Of a stretch of DNA of 64,000 nucleotides, positions 45,602-59,841 are shown one piece after another. The stretch is taken from positions 186,001 through 250,000 of the forward strand of contig MKUQ01000004.1 in NCBI GenBank assembly GCA_001898645.1, read 5' to 3'. Under the pieces are notes generated by a model. That model searched no databases. It was not told the DNA's origin and saw nothing but the letters and a program-made list of their open reading frames with translations. The DNA comes from Burkholderiales bacterium 70-64. GTDB lineage: Bacteria; Pseudomonadota; Gammaproteobacteria; Burkholderiales; Burkholderiaceae_E. Positions within the stretch are counted from its first letter, which is position 1, and each line of letters begins with the position of its first letter. The translations under genes were made by a program, and so were the position numbers.

Positions 45602-46848
45602 GTCGGGAGCTCCTGGAAATGGGGGGCGGCAGCGTGCTGTGCGCGCGGCGCGCGGCTGCGCAGCGGGTGGACGAATTGGGGGCGAGCGGGCGGCGTGCGC
45701 AGCGCGCGGGCGAGGTCGGCGAGGCTGGCCAGGTTGTGCATCGGCAGCATGCGGTCGACGTGCGGCAGCAGTGCGCGCACGCCCGCCGCGCGCGGCGAGA
45801 AGCCGGCATAGCGCAGCAGCGGATTGAGCCACACCAGCTCGTGCGAGAAGCGCGCCAGCCGCGCCGCCTCCTCGCCGAGCGAGCCGTGCTCGTCGCGATC
45901 GAGCCCGTCGGTGACCAGCAGCAGAGCGGCGTTGCCGGTGAGCAGCCGGCGCGCCCAGCGGCGATTGAACTCGGCCAGGTTCGAGGCGATGCGGGTGCCG
46001 CCGCGCCAGTCATGCACCAGGGCCTCGGCCCGCGCGATCGCCACGTCGGGGTCGCGGTTGCGCAGGCAGCGGGTGATGTCGGTGAGCCGGGTGCCGAACA
46101 CCAGGGTGTGCACGCGGTGATGGTGCTGGGTGAGCCCGTAGGCGTAGTGCAGGAAGGCGCGGGCATAGCGGTCCATCGAGCCCGAGATGTCGATCAGGAT
46201 CACCAGCGGCGGCGTGCGCAGCGTGGGCGCCGAGCGCGCCAGCTCGATGGTGTCGGGCGCGCGCGCGAGCCGGCGCAGCGCGCGCCGCACGTCGATGCGC
46301 CCGCGCGGCGAAGGCGAGCGCCGCCGCGTGCGCAGCGGTCGCACCGGCAGCGGAGCCGTCTCCGCGAGGTGGCGGGCGAGGGCGAATTCGGCGGCCGACA
46401 TGCTTTCGAAGTCGGCGCGCTGCAGCCGCTCGCGATCCGAGAAGCTCATCACAGTGTCGATCCGGCGCTCGTCCTCCTCGCCTGGCGGCGGGGGCCGCGG
46501 CGGGGTCTCGGCCGGCGGCGAGAGGGCGTCCTCGACGCGACGCGGGCGCTGCGGCGGCTTGACCGCGCCGGGGCGTCCGGAGACGCGCGGCAGCAGCAGG
46601 TACAGCAGCCGCTCGAGCAGCTTCGGGTCGCGCCAGAAGGCGGCGAATGCCGCATCGAACACCGGCTGCTGCTCGTGGCGGCTGAGCAGGATCGCCGAGA
46701 GCGCGGCATGCACGTCCTCGCGGCGCTCGAGCCCCACCCGCTCGACCGCCGCGATCGCCGCGAGGATGCGGTCGGTGCCCACCGGCAGGCCGGCGGCGCG
46801 CAGCACGCGCGCGAAGTGCGCGATGTTGTCGGCGACTCGCCCGCTCAC
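45598..46848 (-). CDS. coxE: VWA-domain protein, CoxE-like
   Basis: 416 aa. The C-terminal half carries a von Willebrand A domain with the metal-ion site DISGSMD, then GGTRIASNLAEFNRRWARRLLTG and LLVTDGLDRDE. The N-terminal half is DUF58/CoxE-like, with LERREDVHAALSAILLSRHEQQPVFDAAFAAFW. A Pro-rich linker lies around residues 115-150. The start is GTG at 46848 overlapping the coxD stop (GTGA). CoxE partners a MoxR ATPase to mature the active site of CO dehydrogenase. Confidence 0.9.
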   Translation of the reverse strand: MSGRVADNIAHFARVLRAAGLPVGTDRILAAIAAVERVGLERREDVHAALSAILLSRHEQQPVFDAAFAAFWRDPKLLERLLYLLLPRVSGRPGAVKPPQRPRRVEDALSPPAETPPRPPPPGEEDERRIDTVMSFSDRERLQRADFESMSAAEFALARHLAETAPLPVRPLRTRRRSPSPRGRIDVRRALRRLARAPDTIELARSAPTLRTPPLVILIDISGSMDRYARAFLHYAYGLTQHHHRVHTLVFGTRLTDITRCLRNRDPDVAIARAEALVHDWRGGTRIASNLAEFNRRWARRLLTGNAALLLVTDGLDRDEHGSLGEEAARLARFSHELVWLNPLLRYAGFSPRAAGVRALLPHVDRMLPMHNLASLADLARALRTPPARPQFVHPLRSRAPRAQHAAAPHFQELPT

Positions 46849-47768
46849 GTCGGCGTTCGCGGCAGGATGCCCTTGGCGCGCAGCTCGTCGAGAATCGCGG
46901 CGGCCGCGCCGTCTTCGAACCGGGCGATGTCGTCCTGGTACTTCAGCAGCACGCCGAGCGTGTCCGACACCGAGCGCGGGTCGAGCGACATCGCGTCCAG
47001 CGCCACCAGCGCGTTGGCCCAGTCGATGGTCTCGGCCACGCCGGGTGCCTTGAACAGGTCGAACGCGCGCGCCCGCTGCACGAAGGCCACCACCTGCGCG
47101 CCCAGCCGCTCCCCTGCCCCGGGCGCCTTGCGCCGGATGATCTCGAGCTCGCGCTCGGCATCCGGGTAGTCGACCCAGGCGTACAGGCAGCGGCGCTTGA
47201 GCGCGTCGTGGATCTCGCGCGTGCGGTTGGAGGTGATGATGACCACCGGCGGATGCTCGGCGCGGATCGTGCCCAGCTCCGGCACCGAGATCTGCGATTC
47301 GGCCAGCACTTCGAGCAGGAAGGCCTCGAACGGTTCGTCGGCGCGGTCGAGCTCGTCGATCAGCAGCACCGGCGGCCGGGGCTGCGTGAGGGCTTGCAGC
47401 AGCGGCCGCTCGATGAGCATCTCGCGCGAGTACAGGCCGGCGATCAGGCGTTCGCGGCTGGCTTCGTGGCCGGCCTCGGCGATGCGGATCTCGAGCATCT
47501 GGCGCGCCACGTTCCACTCGTAGGCCGCCGACGCGATGTCGAGCCCCTCGTAGCACTGCAGCCGGATGAGCGGGGTGTCGAGCGCCTGCGCCAGCACCTT
47601 GGCCAGCTCGGTCTTGCCGGTGCCCGCCTCGCCCTCGAGCAGCAGCGGCCGGCTCAGCTCGAGGGCGAGGAAGACGGCGGTGGCGAGCCGGCGCCCCGCC
47701 AGATAGTTCTGGCGGGCCAGCATCGCCAGGGTTTCGTCGACGTTGGCGGGTCCCGGCATGGAGGTCAC
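46845..47768 (-). CDS. coxD: MoxR-type AAA+ ATPase, CoxD-like
   Basis: 307 aa. Walker [16 protein letters not shown], Walker [25 protein letters not shown], sensor 1 [22 protein letters not shown] with the arginine finger region. Near the end is the helical lid ([31 protein letters not shown] in similar words). CoxD acts as an ATP-driven chaperone with CoxE for insertion of copper and sulfur in classical CO dehydrogenase. Two Met codons at 1 and 4 are both possible starts. Confidence 0.92.
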   Translation of the reverse strand: MTSMPGPANVDETLAMLARQNYLAGRRLATAVFLALELSRPLLLEGEAGTGKTELAKVLAQALDTPLIRLQCYEGLDIASAAYEWNVARQMLEIRIAEAGHEASRERLIAGLYSREMLIERPLLQALTQPRPPVLLIDELDRADEPFEAFLLEVLAESQISVPELGTIRAEHPPVVIITSNRTREIHDALKRRCLYAWVDYPDAERELEIIRRKAPGAGERLGAQVVAFVQRARAFDLFKAPGVAETIDWANALVALDAMSLDPRSVSDTLGVLLKYQDDIARFEDGAAAAILDELRAKGILPRTPT

Positions 47769-47773
47769 GTGGT

Positions 47774-48568
47774 TCAGCGCGCGAGCGCCTTCTCGACAGC
47801 GCGCCTCGCCATCACCGTGACCATCGCGGCGCGGTACTCGGCCGAACCGTGCAGGTCGCTGTTGTAGCCGGCCGGATCGAGGCGGATGCCGCTGACCGCC
47901 TCAGGGCGGAAGTCGCGCGCCAGTGCCTGCTCGATCTGCGGCACGCGGAACGCGTGGGTGCGCGCTCCGGTGACCGCCACGCGCACGCCGCCCGTGCCCT
48001 GGCTCACCATCACGCCCACCAGCGCGAAGCGCGAGGCAGGCTGCTTGTACTTGACGTAGGCCGCGTGCTGCGGCACCGGGAAGCTGACCGAGACGATCAG
48101 CTCGCCCGGCTCGAGCGCCGTGGTGAAGAGGTCCTTGAAGAAATCGTCGGCGGCGATCGTCCTGCGGTCGGTCTGGACGGTGGCGCCCAGGCCGAGCACC
48201 CCGGCCGGGTAGTCGGCCGCCGGGTCGGCGTTGGCGATCGAGCCGCCCAGCGTGCCCATGTTGCGCACCATCGGGTCGCCGATGCCCTCGGCCAGCTCGG
48301 CGAGCGCCGGGATGGCCGAGCGCACGTCGGCCGAGCGCGCCACCTCGGAGTGGCGCGTCATCGCGCCGATCTTCACCGAGGAGCCGTCGCGCACGATGCC
48401 GCGCAGCCCCTCGATGCCCGAGAGGTCGACCAGCGTGCTGGCCGAGGCCAGCCGCAGCTTCATCGACTGCACCAGGCTCTGGCCGCCGGCGAGATAGCGC
48501 GCTTCGCCGCCCGCGGCTCCGACCGCCTGCGCGACGCTGTCCGGATGCTGATATTCGAATGCATACAT
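47774..48568 (-). CDS. coxM: FAD-binding medium subunit of molybdenum hydroxylase (CoxM-like)
   Basis: 264 aa. [49 protein letters not shown] opens the FAD-binding domain; [40 protein letters not shown] is the second FAD contact with the conserved TLGGSIA. The C-terminal CO_deh_flav_C domain follows from about residue 165. It passes electrons from the Fe-S subunit to the acceptor. Confidence 0.94.
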   Translation of the reverse strand: MYAFEYQHPDSVAQAVGAAGGEARYLAGGQSLVQSMKLRLASASTLVDLSGIEGLRGIVRDGSSVKIGAMTRHSEVARSADVRSAIPALAELAEGIGDPMVRNMGTLGGSIANADPAADYPAGVLGLGATVQTDRRTIAADDFFKDLFTTALEPGELIVSVSFPVPQHAAYVKYKQPASRFALVGVMVSQGTGGVRVAVTGARTHAFRVPQIEQALARDFRPEAVSGIRLDPAGYNSDLHGSAEYRAAMVTVMARRAVEKALAR

Positions 48569-48583
48569 GTCGGGGCTCCTCGT

Positions 48584-50941
<2,358 letters not shown>

Positions 50942-50960
50942 GGCGGTGTCTCCGGTGACT

Positions 50961-51422
50961 TCAGCCGCGGGCGGCGGCTTGCTCGATCGCGCGCACGATG
51001 TTGTGGTAGCCGGTACAGCGGCAGATGTTGCCTTCCAGCGCCTCGCGGATCTGCGCCTCGCTGGGCTTGGGGTTGTCCTGCAGCAGCTGGATGGCCGACA
51101 TCACCATGCCGGGGGTGCAGAAGCCGCACTGCAGCGCGTGGCATTCGTGGAACGCCTGCTGCACCGGATGCATCGCGCCGTTGGCGATGCCCTCGATGGT
51201 GGTGATCGAGGCCCCCTCGGCCTGCACGGCCAGCATCGAGCAGGACTTCACCGCGCGCCCGTTCAGGTGGATCGTGCACGCGCCGCACTGCGCGGTGTCA
51301 CAGCCCACGTGCGTGCCCGTCAACTGCAGGTGCTCGCGGATGAACTGCACCAGCAGCGTCCGGGGGTCGACGCTGGCCGAAACCTGCTTGCCGTTCACCG
51401 TCATCGTCACGGTCTGGTTCAT
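50961..51422 (-). CDS. coxS: Small 2Fe-2S subunit of molybdenum hydroxylase (CoxS-like)
   Basis: 153 aa. Two [2Fe-2S] sites: the plant-type set with [19 protein letters not shown] and SC, and the C-terminal helical set [11 protein letters not shown] with [12 protein letters not shown]. It links the Moco and FAD subunits. The ATG at 51422 has GAGGAGG upstream; an extension to 51488 lacks support. It is the first gene of the seven-gene minus-strand cox cluster. The 246-bp region to dcd must hold its promoter, but no ModE-like box was found there. Confidence 0.94.
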   Translation of the reverse strand: MNQTVTMTVNGKQVSASVDPRTLLVQFIREHLQLTGTHVGCDTAQCGACTIHLNGRAVKSCSMLAVQAEGASITTIEGIANGAMHPVQQAFHECHALQCGFCTPGMVMSAIQLLQDNPKPSEAQIREALEGNICRCTGYHNIVRAIEQAAARG

Positions 51423-51668
51423 GAATCGCCTCCTCGACGCGATGTTGTGGGCCGCATTGCGCGGCGCTGTGATCGAGAATGTCATCATGCCACCATCGCG
51501 TGGCTTGAGAGGGGTTCGGTGCGGCGCTTAATGGGATTCCCGGACGGGGATGCCCGGGCGGGCGTCCGGCCGGGCTGGATGTTGCATTGCAGCATGGCCG
51601 TCGCACCCCACGCGCGCGCTAGAATCCCGCGTTTCGCGGCGCCTCCGCGCCGCCCGCGGATTCCTCCC

Positions 51669-52232
51669 ATGACCATCAAATCCGACCGCTGGATCCGCCG
51701 CATGGCGGCGCAGGGCATGATCGAGCCGTACGAGCCGGGCCAGGTGCGCGAGGTCGGCGGCAGGCGCATCGTGTCGTACGGCACCTCGAGCTACGGCTAC
51801 GACCTGCGCTGCGCCGACGAGTTCAAGATCTTCACCAACATCAACTCGACCATCGTCGATCCGAAGAACTTCGACGAGAAGTCGTTCGTCGACTTCCAGG
51901 GCCCGGTGTGCATCATCCCGCCCAACTCGTTCGCGCTGGCGCGCACGGTGGAGTACTTCCGCATTCCGCGCAGCGTGCTGGTCATCTGCCTGGGCAAGTC
52001 GACCTACGCCCGCTGCGGCATCATCGTCAACGTCACGCCGCTGGAGCCCGAGTGGGAAGGGCACGTGACGCTGGAGTTCTCCAACACCACGCCGCTGCCG
52101 GCCAAGATCTACGCCGGCGAGGGTTGCGCCCAGGTGCTCTTCTTCGAGTCCGACGAGGTGTGCGAGACCTCCTACCGCGACCGCGGCGGCAAGTACCAGG
52201 GCCAGCGCGGCGTCACGCTGCCCCGCACCTGA
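51669..52232 (+). CDS. dcd: dCTP deaminase
   Basis: 187 aa, the family length. It deaminates dCTP to dUTP for dTMP synthesis. Motifs: [35 protein letters not shown], the active-site [53 protein letters not shown] with the catalytic Glu, and [12 protein letters not shown] at the end. In many Burkholderiales this gene sits near apbC; here about 30 kb separates them. Confidence 0.97.
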   Translation: MTIKSDRWIRRMAAQGMIEPYEPGQVREVGGRRIVSYGTSSYGYDLRCADEFKIFTNINSTIVDPKNFDEKSFVDFQGPVCIIPPNSFALARTVEYFRIPRSVLVICLGKSTYARCGIIVNVTPLEPEWEGHVTLEFSNTTPLPAKIYAGEGCAQVLFFESDEVCETSYRDRGGKYQGQRGVTLPRT

Positions 52233-52278
52233 CGCCGCCGGGCCCGATGCCCCCGCACCCGGCGCCGGGAGGGCGTGC

Positions 52279-52305
52279 GGCCGCCCCGCGACACGGCGGG
52301 CGGCC
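52279..52305 (+). terminator. GC-rich hairpin after dcd (possible terminator without T-tract)
   Basis: GGCCGCCC (52279-52286) and GGGCGGCC (52298-52305) form a perfect 8-bp stem with an 11-nt loop. No run of T follows, so intrinsic termination is doubtful. It directly precedes the leuA promoter. Confidence 0.3.
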
Positions 52306-52310
52306 GGTGG

Positions 52311-52339
52311 TTGCGTGCACCGCACAAAGCCGCTATATT
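52311..52339 (+). promoter_or_regulatory. Promoter of the leuA transcript
   Basis: TTGCGT (52311-52316), a 17-bp spacer, then TATATT (52334-52339). Transcription should begin near 52345-52347, at or next to the ATG of the short leader ORF, so that ORF may be translated from a leaderless mRNA. The distance to the leuA start is about 200 nt. Confidence 0.6.
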
Positions 52340-52345
52340 TTTTCG

Positions 52346-52471
52346 ATGCGTTCCGTTTCGAGCCGCACCCGCGGCCTCATCCTCACGCTCTCCCAGGCGA
52401 CCGCCACCCGGTCGTCCGGCGGCCTGCACCTGCTCGCGGTGCTGGGTCCGCTACTGCGCCTCGCGCGCTGA
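52346..52471 (+). CDS. Possible leucine-rich leader peptide of leuA
   Basis: 41 codons, 10 of them Leu, clustered at 11-15 and 27-39 ([15 protein letters not shown]). One, codon 36, is CTA, rare in this G+C-rich genome. It stops 76 nt before leuA. The features fit a ribosome-attenuation leader that senses charged tRNA-Leu. I could not trace clean alternative terminator and antiterminator hairpins with a T-tract; CCCGC-5nt-GCGGG near 52510 is the only obvious stem. Translation is unproven. Confidence 0.5.
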   Translation: MRSVSSRTRGLILTLSQATATRSSGGLHLLAVLGPLLRLAR

Positions 52472-52547
52472 CACCCCCCACCCCTACCCACCGTTGCAGT
52501 TCGTTGCCTCCCGCCACAAGCGGGCCGGGCGCTACAGGAGTATTCCA

Positions 52548-54095
52548 ATGGCCGACAAGCTCATCATTTTCGACACCACCTTGCGCGACGGCGAGCAGAG
52601 CCCGGGCGCTTCCATGACGCGCGAGGAGAAGCTGCGCCTGGCGCGCCAGCTCGAGAAGCTGCGCGTCGACGTGATCGAGGCGGGCTTCGCGGCATCGTCC
52701 AACGGCGACTTCGAGGCGGTGCGCTCGATCGCCGACGCGATCAAGGACTGCACCGTGTGCTCGCTGGCGCGCGCCAACGACCGCGACATCGCGCGGGCGG
52801 CCGAGGCGCTGCGCGGCGCCAAGTCGATGCGCATCCACACCTTCATGGCGACCTCGGCGCTGCACATGGAGAAGAAGCTGCGCATGACGCCCGAGCAGGT
52901 CCACGAGCAGATCCGCCTGGCGGTGCGCTACGCGCGCAAGTTCACCGACAACGTCGAGTTCTCGCCCGAGGACGCCAGCCGCTCCGACCTGGATTTCCTG
53001 TGTCGCGTGCTCGAGTCGGCCATTGCCGAGGGCGCCACCACCATCAACATCCCCGACACCGTCGGCTACGGCGTGCCGGAGCTCTTCGGCGAGCAGGTGC
53101 GCAGGGTGCGCGAGCGCATCCCCAACTCCGACAAGGCGGTCTGGTCGGTGCACTGCCACAACGACCTCGGCATGGCGGTGGCCAACTCGCTGGCGGCGGT
53201 CAAGATCGGCGGCGCCCGCCAGGTGGAGTGCACCGTCAACGGCCTGGGCGAGCGCGCCGGCAACACCTCGCTCGAGGAGATCGTGATGGCGGTGAAGACG
53301 CGCCGCGACTACTACGGCCTCGAGGTCGGCGTCGACACCACGCAGATCGTGCCGGCCTCCAAGCTGGTGTCGAGCATCACCGGCTTCCCGGTGCAGCCGA
53401 ACAAGGCGGTGGTGGGCGCCAACGCCTTCGCCCATGCCTCGGGCATCCACCAGGACGGGGTGCTCAAGCAGCGCGACACCTACGAGATCATGCGCGCCGA
53501 GGACGTGGGCTGGACCACCAACAAGATCGTGCTGGGCAAGCTCTCCGGGCGCAACGCGTTCAAGCAGCGCCTGGAGGAGCTGGGCATCGAGCTGGAGTCG
53601 GAGCAGGAGGTCAACGACGCCTTCCGCCGCTTCAAGGACCTCGCCGACCGCAAGGCCGAGATCTTCGACGAGGACATCCACGCGCTGGTGTCGGACCAGG
53701 CGGTGCACCACGAACCCGACGAGCACTACCGCCTGGTGTCGATGGCGCAGGCCTCGGGCACCGATGCGCGTCCGCACGCGCGCGTCGTCATCACCGTCGA
53801 CGGCAGCGAGCACAGCACCGAGGCCGACGGCAACGGCCCGGTCGACGCCACCTTCAAGGCCATCGAGGCCCAGGCCGACAGCGGCGCCGAGCTGATGCTG
53901 TACTCGGTCAATGCGATCACCACCGGCACCGAGTCGCAGGGCGAGGTCACCGTGCGCCTGTCCAGGTCCGGGCGCATCGTCAACGGCGTGGGGGCCGACC
54001 CGGACATCGTCGTGGCCTCGGCCAAGGCCTACCTCAGTGCGCTGAACAAGCTGCATTCGAGGGCCGAGCGGGTCAACCCGCAGGGCGGCGTCTGA
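52548..54095 (+). CDS. leuA: 2-isopropylmalate synthase
   Basis: 515 aa. First committed step of leucine synthesis: 2-oxoisovalerate plus acetyl-CoA. Motifs: [18 protein letters not shown] (HMGL family signature 1), [18 protein letters not shown] (metal-binding His pair), [36 protein letters not shown], and a C-terminal LeuA dimer/allosteric domain from about residue 400 for leucine feedback. RBS AGGAG supports the ATG. The stop overlaps the next ORF (TGATG). Confidence 0.97.
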   Translation: MADKLIIFDTTLRDGEQSPGASMTREEKLRLARQLEKLRVDVIEAGFAASSNGDFEAVRSIADAIKDCTVCSLARANDRDIARAAEALRGAKSMRIHTFMATSALHMEKKLRMTPEQVHEQIRLAVRYARKFTDNVEFSPEDASRSDLDFLCRVLESAIAEGATTINIPDTVGYGVPELFGEQVRRVRERIPNSDKAVWSVHCHNDLGMAVANSLAAVKIGGARQVECTVNGLGERAGNTSLEEIVMAVKTRRDYYGLEVGVDTTQIVPASKLVSSITGFPVQPNKAVVGANAFAHASGIHQDGVLKQRDTYEIMRAEDVGWTTNKIVLGKLSGRNAFKQRLEELGIELESEQEVNDAFRRFKDLADRKAEIFDEDIHALVSDQAVHHEPDEHYRLVSMAQASGTDARPHARVVITVDGSEHSTEADGNGPVDATFKAIEAQADSGAELMLYSVNAITTGTESQGEVTVRLSRSGRIVNGVGADPDIVVASAKAYLSALNKLHSRAERVNPQGGV

Positions 54096-55537
54096 TGCCG
54101 GCCGCCGGCGCACGACGGCGTTTCGCGCGCCGGCTGGGGACGGCACTGGGCGGGGCGGCCCTGGGCGCTGCGCTGGCCTCGTGGCCGCTGCGCGCCCGCA
54201 GCGCCGGGCCGGCCGCCGGGGGAGCGGCCGCCCGGGGCGAGGGTGCCGGGGGAGCGGCTGCCGGGGGAGCGGCTGCCGGGAGCGAGGTCGCCCGGGGCGA
54301 GCCGGCCGCCCGCGGCGAGCCGATCCGGCTGGCGATGATCGAGGGCTTCTCGGGGGCGTTCGCCAACGCCGGAGACTCGGTGTGGCGCAACCTGCAGTTC
54401 GCCGTGGAGCGCGTCAACGCGCGCGGCGGCGTGCGGGTGGGAGGGCAGCGGCGCCCGTTCCTCATCGAGCGCCTCGACAGCAAGGGGCAGGTGGAGGAGG
54501 CCATCGCGATGCTGCGCCGGGCCACCGATGCCCGCATGCCGTTCGTCCTGCAGGGCAACAGCTCGACGGTGGCCGCTGCGCTGCTGGAGGGCGTCGCTGC
54601 GCACAACGAGCGCATGCCCGGGAGCCGGGTGCTGTTCCTGAACTATGCGGCGGTCGATCCGGCGCTCACCAACGAGCGCTGCAGCTTCTGGCACTTCCGC
54701 TTCGACGCCCACGCCGGCATGCGTATGAGCGCGCTGGCCGACGCGCTGGCGCGCAACCGCGAGGTCCGCCGCGTCTACCTCCTCAACCAGGACTACAGCT
54801 TCGGCAGGCAGGTGGCGAGCCTGGCGCGCGAGATGATCGCGGCCCGCCGCCCCGACATCGAGATCGTCGGCGACGAGCTGCACCCGCTCGGGCGCATCAA
54901 GGACTTCGTGCCCTACGCGGCCAAGATCCAGGCCGCCGGCGCCGATACCGTGGTCACCGGCAACTGGGGCAACGACCTCACCCTCCTCGTGCGTGCGGCG
55001 CGCGAGATCGGGCTGGGCGCCGGTTTCTACACCTTCTACGGCAACGGGCTCGGGGCGCCGGCGGCGATCGGCGAGGCGGGCATCGGCCGGGTGCACGCCG
55101 TGGCCGAATGGCACCCGAATGCCGGCGGAGAGGCCGCCGAGCGCATCTACCTGGCGTTCCGCCGGGGCCTGCGCGACGCGCGCGACGACTACTTCAACAT
55201 GCGCCACGTGGTGATGATCGAGATGCTCGCGGCCTCGATCGAGGCGGCCGGCTCCACCGCAGCGGTGGCCGTGGCGCGCGCGCTGGAGGGGCGCGAGCAC
55301 CGCGGCGAGCCGTATCCGGCGGTGATGCGCGCGGCCGACCACCAGCTGTTCGCGCCCCTGTACGTATCGGTGATGCAGCGAGCCGGCCCGGCGGCCGGCG
55401 CCGGGGCGCCGAAGCACGACCTGGAAGGCAGCGGCTTCGGCTTTCGCACCGAGCTGCGGGTCGAGCCTACGCCGGCCACGCAGCCGCACGGCTGCGCCAT
55501 GAAGCGGCCGGGCGCCGCCGGCGGCGGGAACACCTAG
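54095..55537 (+). CDS. LivK-like periplasmic binding protein with repeat-rich N-terminus
   Basis: 480 aa. A twin-arginine-like signal (ARRRFARRLGTALGGAALGAAL) is followed by about 35 residues of Gly/Ala/Glu/Arg repeats, then a Peripla_BP_6 domain: IRLAMIEGFSGAFANAGDSVWRNLQFAVERVNARGGV, LNQDYSFGRQVASLAREMI and VVTGNWGNDLTLLVRAAREIGLGAGFYTFYGNG. No Liv permease or ATPase is adjacent. It is translationally coupled to leuA, which is unusual for a solute receptor. It could share an unlinked Liv importer. Confidence 0.85.
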   Translation: MPAAGARRRFARRLGTALGGAALGAALASWPLRARSAGPAAGGAAARGEGAGGAAAGGAAAGSEVARGEPAARGEPIRLAMIEGFSGAFANAGDSVWRNLQFAVERVNARGGVRVGGQRRPFLIERLDSKGQVEEAIAMLRRATDARMPFVLQGNSSTVAAALLEGVAAHNERMPGSRVLFLNYAAVDPALTNERCSFWHFRFDAHAGMRMSALADALARNREVRRVYLLNQDYSFGRQVASLAREMIAARRPDIEIVGDELHPLGRIKDFVPYAAKIQAAGADTVVTGNWGNDLTLLVRAAREIGLGAGFYTFYGNGLGAPAAIGEAGIGRVHAVAEWHPNAGGEAAERIYLAFRRGLRDARDDYFNMRHVVMIEMLAASIEAAGSTAAVAVARALEGREHRGEPYPAVMRAADHQLFAPLYVSVMQRAGPAAGAGAPKHDLEGSGFGFRTELRVEPTPATQPHGCAMKRPGAAGGGNT

Positions 55538-55540
55538 CGT

Positions 55541-55570
55541 GAACAGGCCCTGAGCGGAATCCGCTATAAT
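55541..55570 (+). promoter_or_regulatory. Promoter of rpsO-pnp
   Basis: A consensus TATAAT at 55565-55570 lies 97 bp before rpsO. The -35 is weak (AACAGG at 17-bp spacing, or TGAACA at 19). The leader of about 90 nt holds GC-rich inverted arms (55580-55630) that may take part in S15 autoregulation as known in other bacteria. Confidence 0.5.
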
Positions 55571-55666
55571 CCACGGCTTTCGCGCCCGGCACTCGCCCGG
55601 CGCAAACCGGCACGGCAGCGCATCCCGGTGCTGCCGCAAGTGTAGTGATCCGCACAGGGGAACCCC

Positions 55667-55936
55667 ATGGCTGTCGCCAACATCGACAAGGCGAAGATCG
55701 TCGCCGACTTCCAGCGTGGCAAGAACGACACCGGCTCGCCGGAAGTCCAGGTCGCGCTGCTCACCGCCCGCATCGTCGAGCTCACCGACCACTTCAAGGC
55801 GCACGCCAAGGACCACCACTCGCGCCGCGGCCTGCTGAAGATGGTCAGCCGCCGCCGCAAGCTGCTCGACTACCTCAAGGGCACGAATCCGGCGAGCTAC
55901 AAGGCTCTGGTCGAAAAGCTCGGCCTGCGCGGCTGA
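55667..55936 (+). CDS. rpsO: 30S ribosomal protein S15
   Basis: 89 aa. The S15 pattern is clear: [49 protein letters not shown]. It binds the central domain of 16S rRNA. The RBS region AGGGGAA lies before the ATG. pnp follows 25 bp downstream, the usual rpsO-pnp unit. Confidence 0.98.
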   Translation: MAVANIDKAKIVADFQRGKNDTGSPEVQVALLTARIVELTDHFKAHAKDHHSRRGLLKMVSRRRKLLDYLKGTNPASYKALVEKLGLRG

Positions 55937-55961
55937 GAGCCCGGCTTGCAAAGGAAACCAA

Positions 55962-58097
<2,136 letters not shown>

Positions 58098-58106
58098 AGC
58101 AACGCT

Positions 58107-58179
58107 GCGGCCGGCGCGTCCTCACGCCGGCCGCCTGCACCTCCATCACCCACGCCGGCGCCCTCACGCCGGTGTTTTT
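58107..58179 (+). terminator. Tandem hairpin terminator after pnp
   Basis: First hairpin: a perfect 10-bp stem GCGGCCGGCG (58107-58116) with CGCCGGCCGC (58125-58134). Second: CCGGCG (58155-58160) with CGCCGG (58167-58172), extended by further pairs, followed by TTTTT (58175-58179). The second is a standard Rho-independent terminator for rpsO-pnp. Confidence 0.75.
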
Positions 58180-58191
58180 GCGGCAACGCCT

Positions 58192-59841
58192 CTACGCCGG
58201 CCGCCAGCGCGCCTGCGCATCGACCGCCGCGCGCCCCTCGTCGCGCAGCTTGAGCAGGTGCGCCGTCAGCGAGCGCTTGGCCACCGGATACAGGATCGGA
58301 TCGACGTCGTCGTAGGCGAGCTTCACCAGCTCGTCGAGGGTGCCTTCGCGGAGGCGGTCCAGGGCGCCCACCACCTTGGCCTCGCGGGCCATCCGGTGGG
58401 CGATCAGGCGGGCGATCTCGGTCTTGCCGCGCGCGATCACGTGGCCGTGCGCCGGCAGGATGTACTCCAGCGGCTCGGCCGCCAGGCGCTCCAGCGAAGC
58501 GACGTAGGCGCGCATGTCACCGTCGGGCGGGTCGATCACCGTGGTCGAGCCGTTCAGGATGTGGTCGCCGGCAAAGAGCAGCCCGTCCTCCTCGAGCAGC
58601 AGGCATACGTGGTGCTCGGCGTGGCCCGGCGTATGCAGCACGCGCAGCGTCGAGTCGCCGGCATGCAGCCGCGTGCCGTCCTCGAGCGTGGTATCGGGCC
58701 GGAACGTCCACGCCGGATCGAAGCCCGGTCCGCTCGGGCGCCCGGCGATGGGCGCGCCGGTGCGCCGCTGCAGCGGCACGGCTCCCGGCGCGTGGTCGGG
58801 GTGCCCGTGCGTGCACACGATGGTGCGCAGCCCGTCGCCGACGAACGCGGCGATGCGCTCGATGTGCGCCGGATCGTCCGGGCCCGGGTCGATCACGATC
58901 CACTGTCCGGGTTCGCCCACGAAGTAGGTGTTGGTGCCGGGGCCGGTCATGCGCCCCGGATTGGGGGCGGTCAGGCGGTGCACGTTGCGCAGCAGCGGCA
59001 CCACCTGTTCCGACTGCCAGTCCAGCGTGTGCGCCACCTGCCCGTCGGGGTCGACCAGCTCCAGCTCGCCGTAGGGCTCTTCGCTCTCGCTGAAGCGTTC
59101 GATGCGCCCGCGCAGCCAGCCGGCGCGCGGGCATGAGGTCCACACCCGGGCCTGCTGCTCGCGCGCGTGATCGAGCACCTCCCCGACGCTGCCGAAGCGC
59201 GTGAGCTGGCGCAGCGTGCGGATGGTCGGGAAGATGATGTTGAACTCGCCGCGCTCGTGGCGCGCCAGCCCCTCGGCAGGCCGGACCCACGTCGGCTCGA
59301 ACTGCTCGGCGTCGTCGGCCACCGGCTGCTGGTACGCCGGCATGCGGGCCACGAAGAAGCGCGCATCGAAGCGCCGCGGCAGGTCGCGGTCGGTGATCCA
59401 GTGGCTGAACCAGTGCACCTCGTCCAGCGCCAGGCGCGCATCGTGGGCCGCGATCTGCCCCAGGAGGTCCGCGTCGTGCGCGCGCCGCAGGCGGGCGGCG
59501 AGCCGTGCGATGCGCTCGGCTCCGCCGCCATGTGCCAGCAGGATGCCCAGCTCCTCGAACGCCTCGCGCACCGCCGCCGTGGCATAGGCGAGGATCTCGT
59601 CGCCCTCGTCGCCGCGCGTGCGGCTGAATTCGCGCGCACGCGGCGAGGCGTCGCTCGCATCGACCGCGCCGCCGGGGAAGACGTAGGCGCCCGGGGCGAA
59701 GCTGGCCGACAGCGAGCGCCGGGTCATGAGCACCTCGGGCCCCGCGTCGGAGTCGCGCAGCAGCAGAATGGTGGCGGCCGGCCGCGGGGCGGCGGGCTCG
59801 CGCCAGGTGCGGAGTCGTTTCTCGGATCGAACCATGATCAT
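58192..59841 (-). CDS. Nudix hydrolase-metallo-beta-lactamase fusion protein
   Basis: 549 aa. Residues 1-240 are a Nudix domain of the NUDT19 type: AATILLLRDS, FPGGAVD, a long insert, then the helix AAVREAFEELGILL. Residues 270-549 are a metallo-beta-lactamase domain, LACTB2-like: GPGTNTYFVG, VCTHGHPDHAPGA (metal site near residue 345), TPGHAEHHVCLLLEEDGLLFAGDHIL and ILPAHGHVI. The Nudix part may cleave CoA or nucleotide diphosphates; the beta-lactamase part may hydrolyse thioesters or RNA. It is translationally coupled to an enoyl-CoA hydratase gene, which supports acyl-CoA turnover. A Met two codons in is an alternative start. Confidence 0.88.
   Translation of the reverse strand: MIMVRSEKRLRTWREPAAPRPAATILLLRDSDAGPEVLMTRRSLSASFAPGAYVFPGGAVDASDASPRAREFSRTRGDEGDEILAYATAAVREAFEELGILLAHGGGAERIARLAARLRRAHDADLLGQIAAHDARLALDEVHWFSHWITDRDLPRRFDARFFVARMPAYQQPVADDAEQFEPTWVRPAEGLARHERGEFNIIFPTIRTLRQLTRFGSVGEVLDHAREQQARVWTSCPRAGWLRGRIERFSESEEPYGELELVDPDGQVAHTLDWQSEQVVPLLRNVHRLTAPNPGRMTGPGTNTYFVGEPGQWIVIDPGPDDPAHIERIAAFVGDGLRTIVCTHGHPDHAPGAVPLQRRTGAPIAGRPSGPGFDPAWTFRPDTTLEDGTRLHAGDSTLRVLHTPGHAEHHVCLLLEEDGLLFAGDHILNGSTTVIDPPDGDMRAYVASLERLAAEPLEYILPAHGHVIARGKTEIARLIAHRMAREAKVVGALDRLREGTLDELVKLAYDDVDPILYPVAKRSLTAHLLKLRDEGRAAVDAQARWRPA

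Noticed and set aside
51423-51668. ModE-like box or second gene between coxS and dcd
   Set aside because: I searched for TATGT/ACATA arms and found none; no short frame there has a convincing start.
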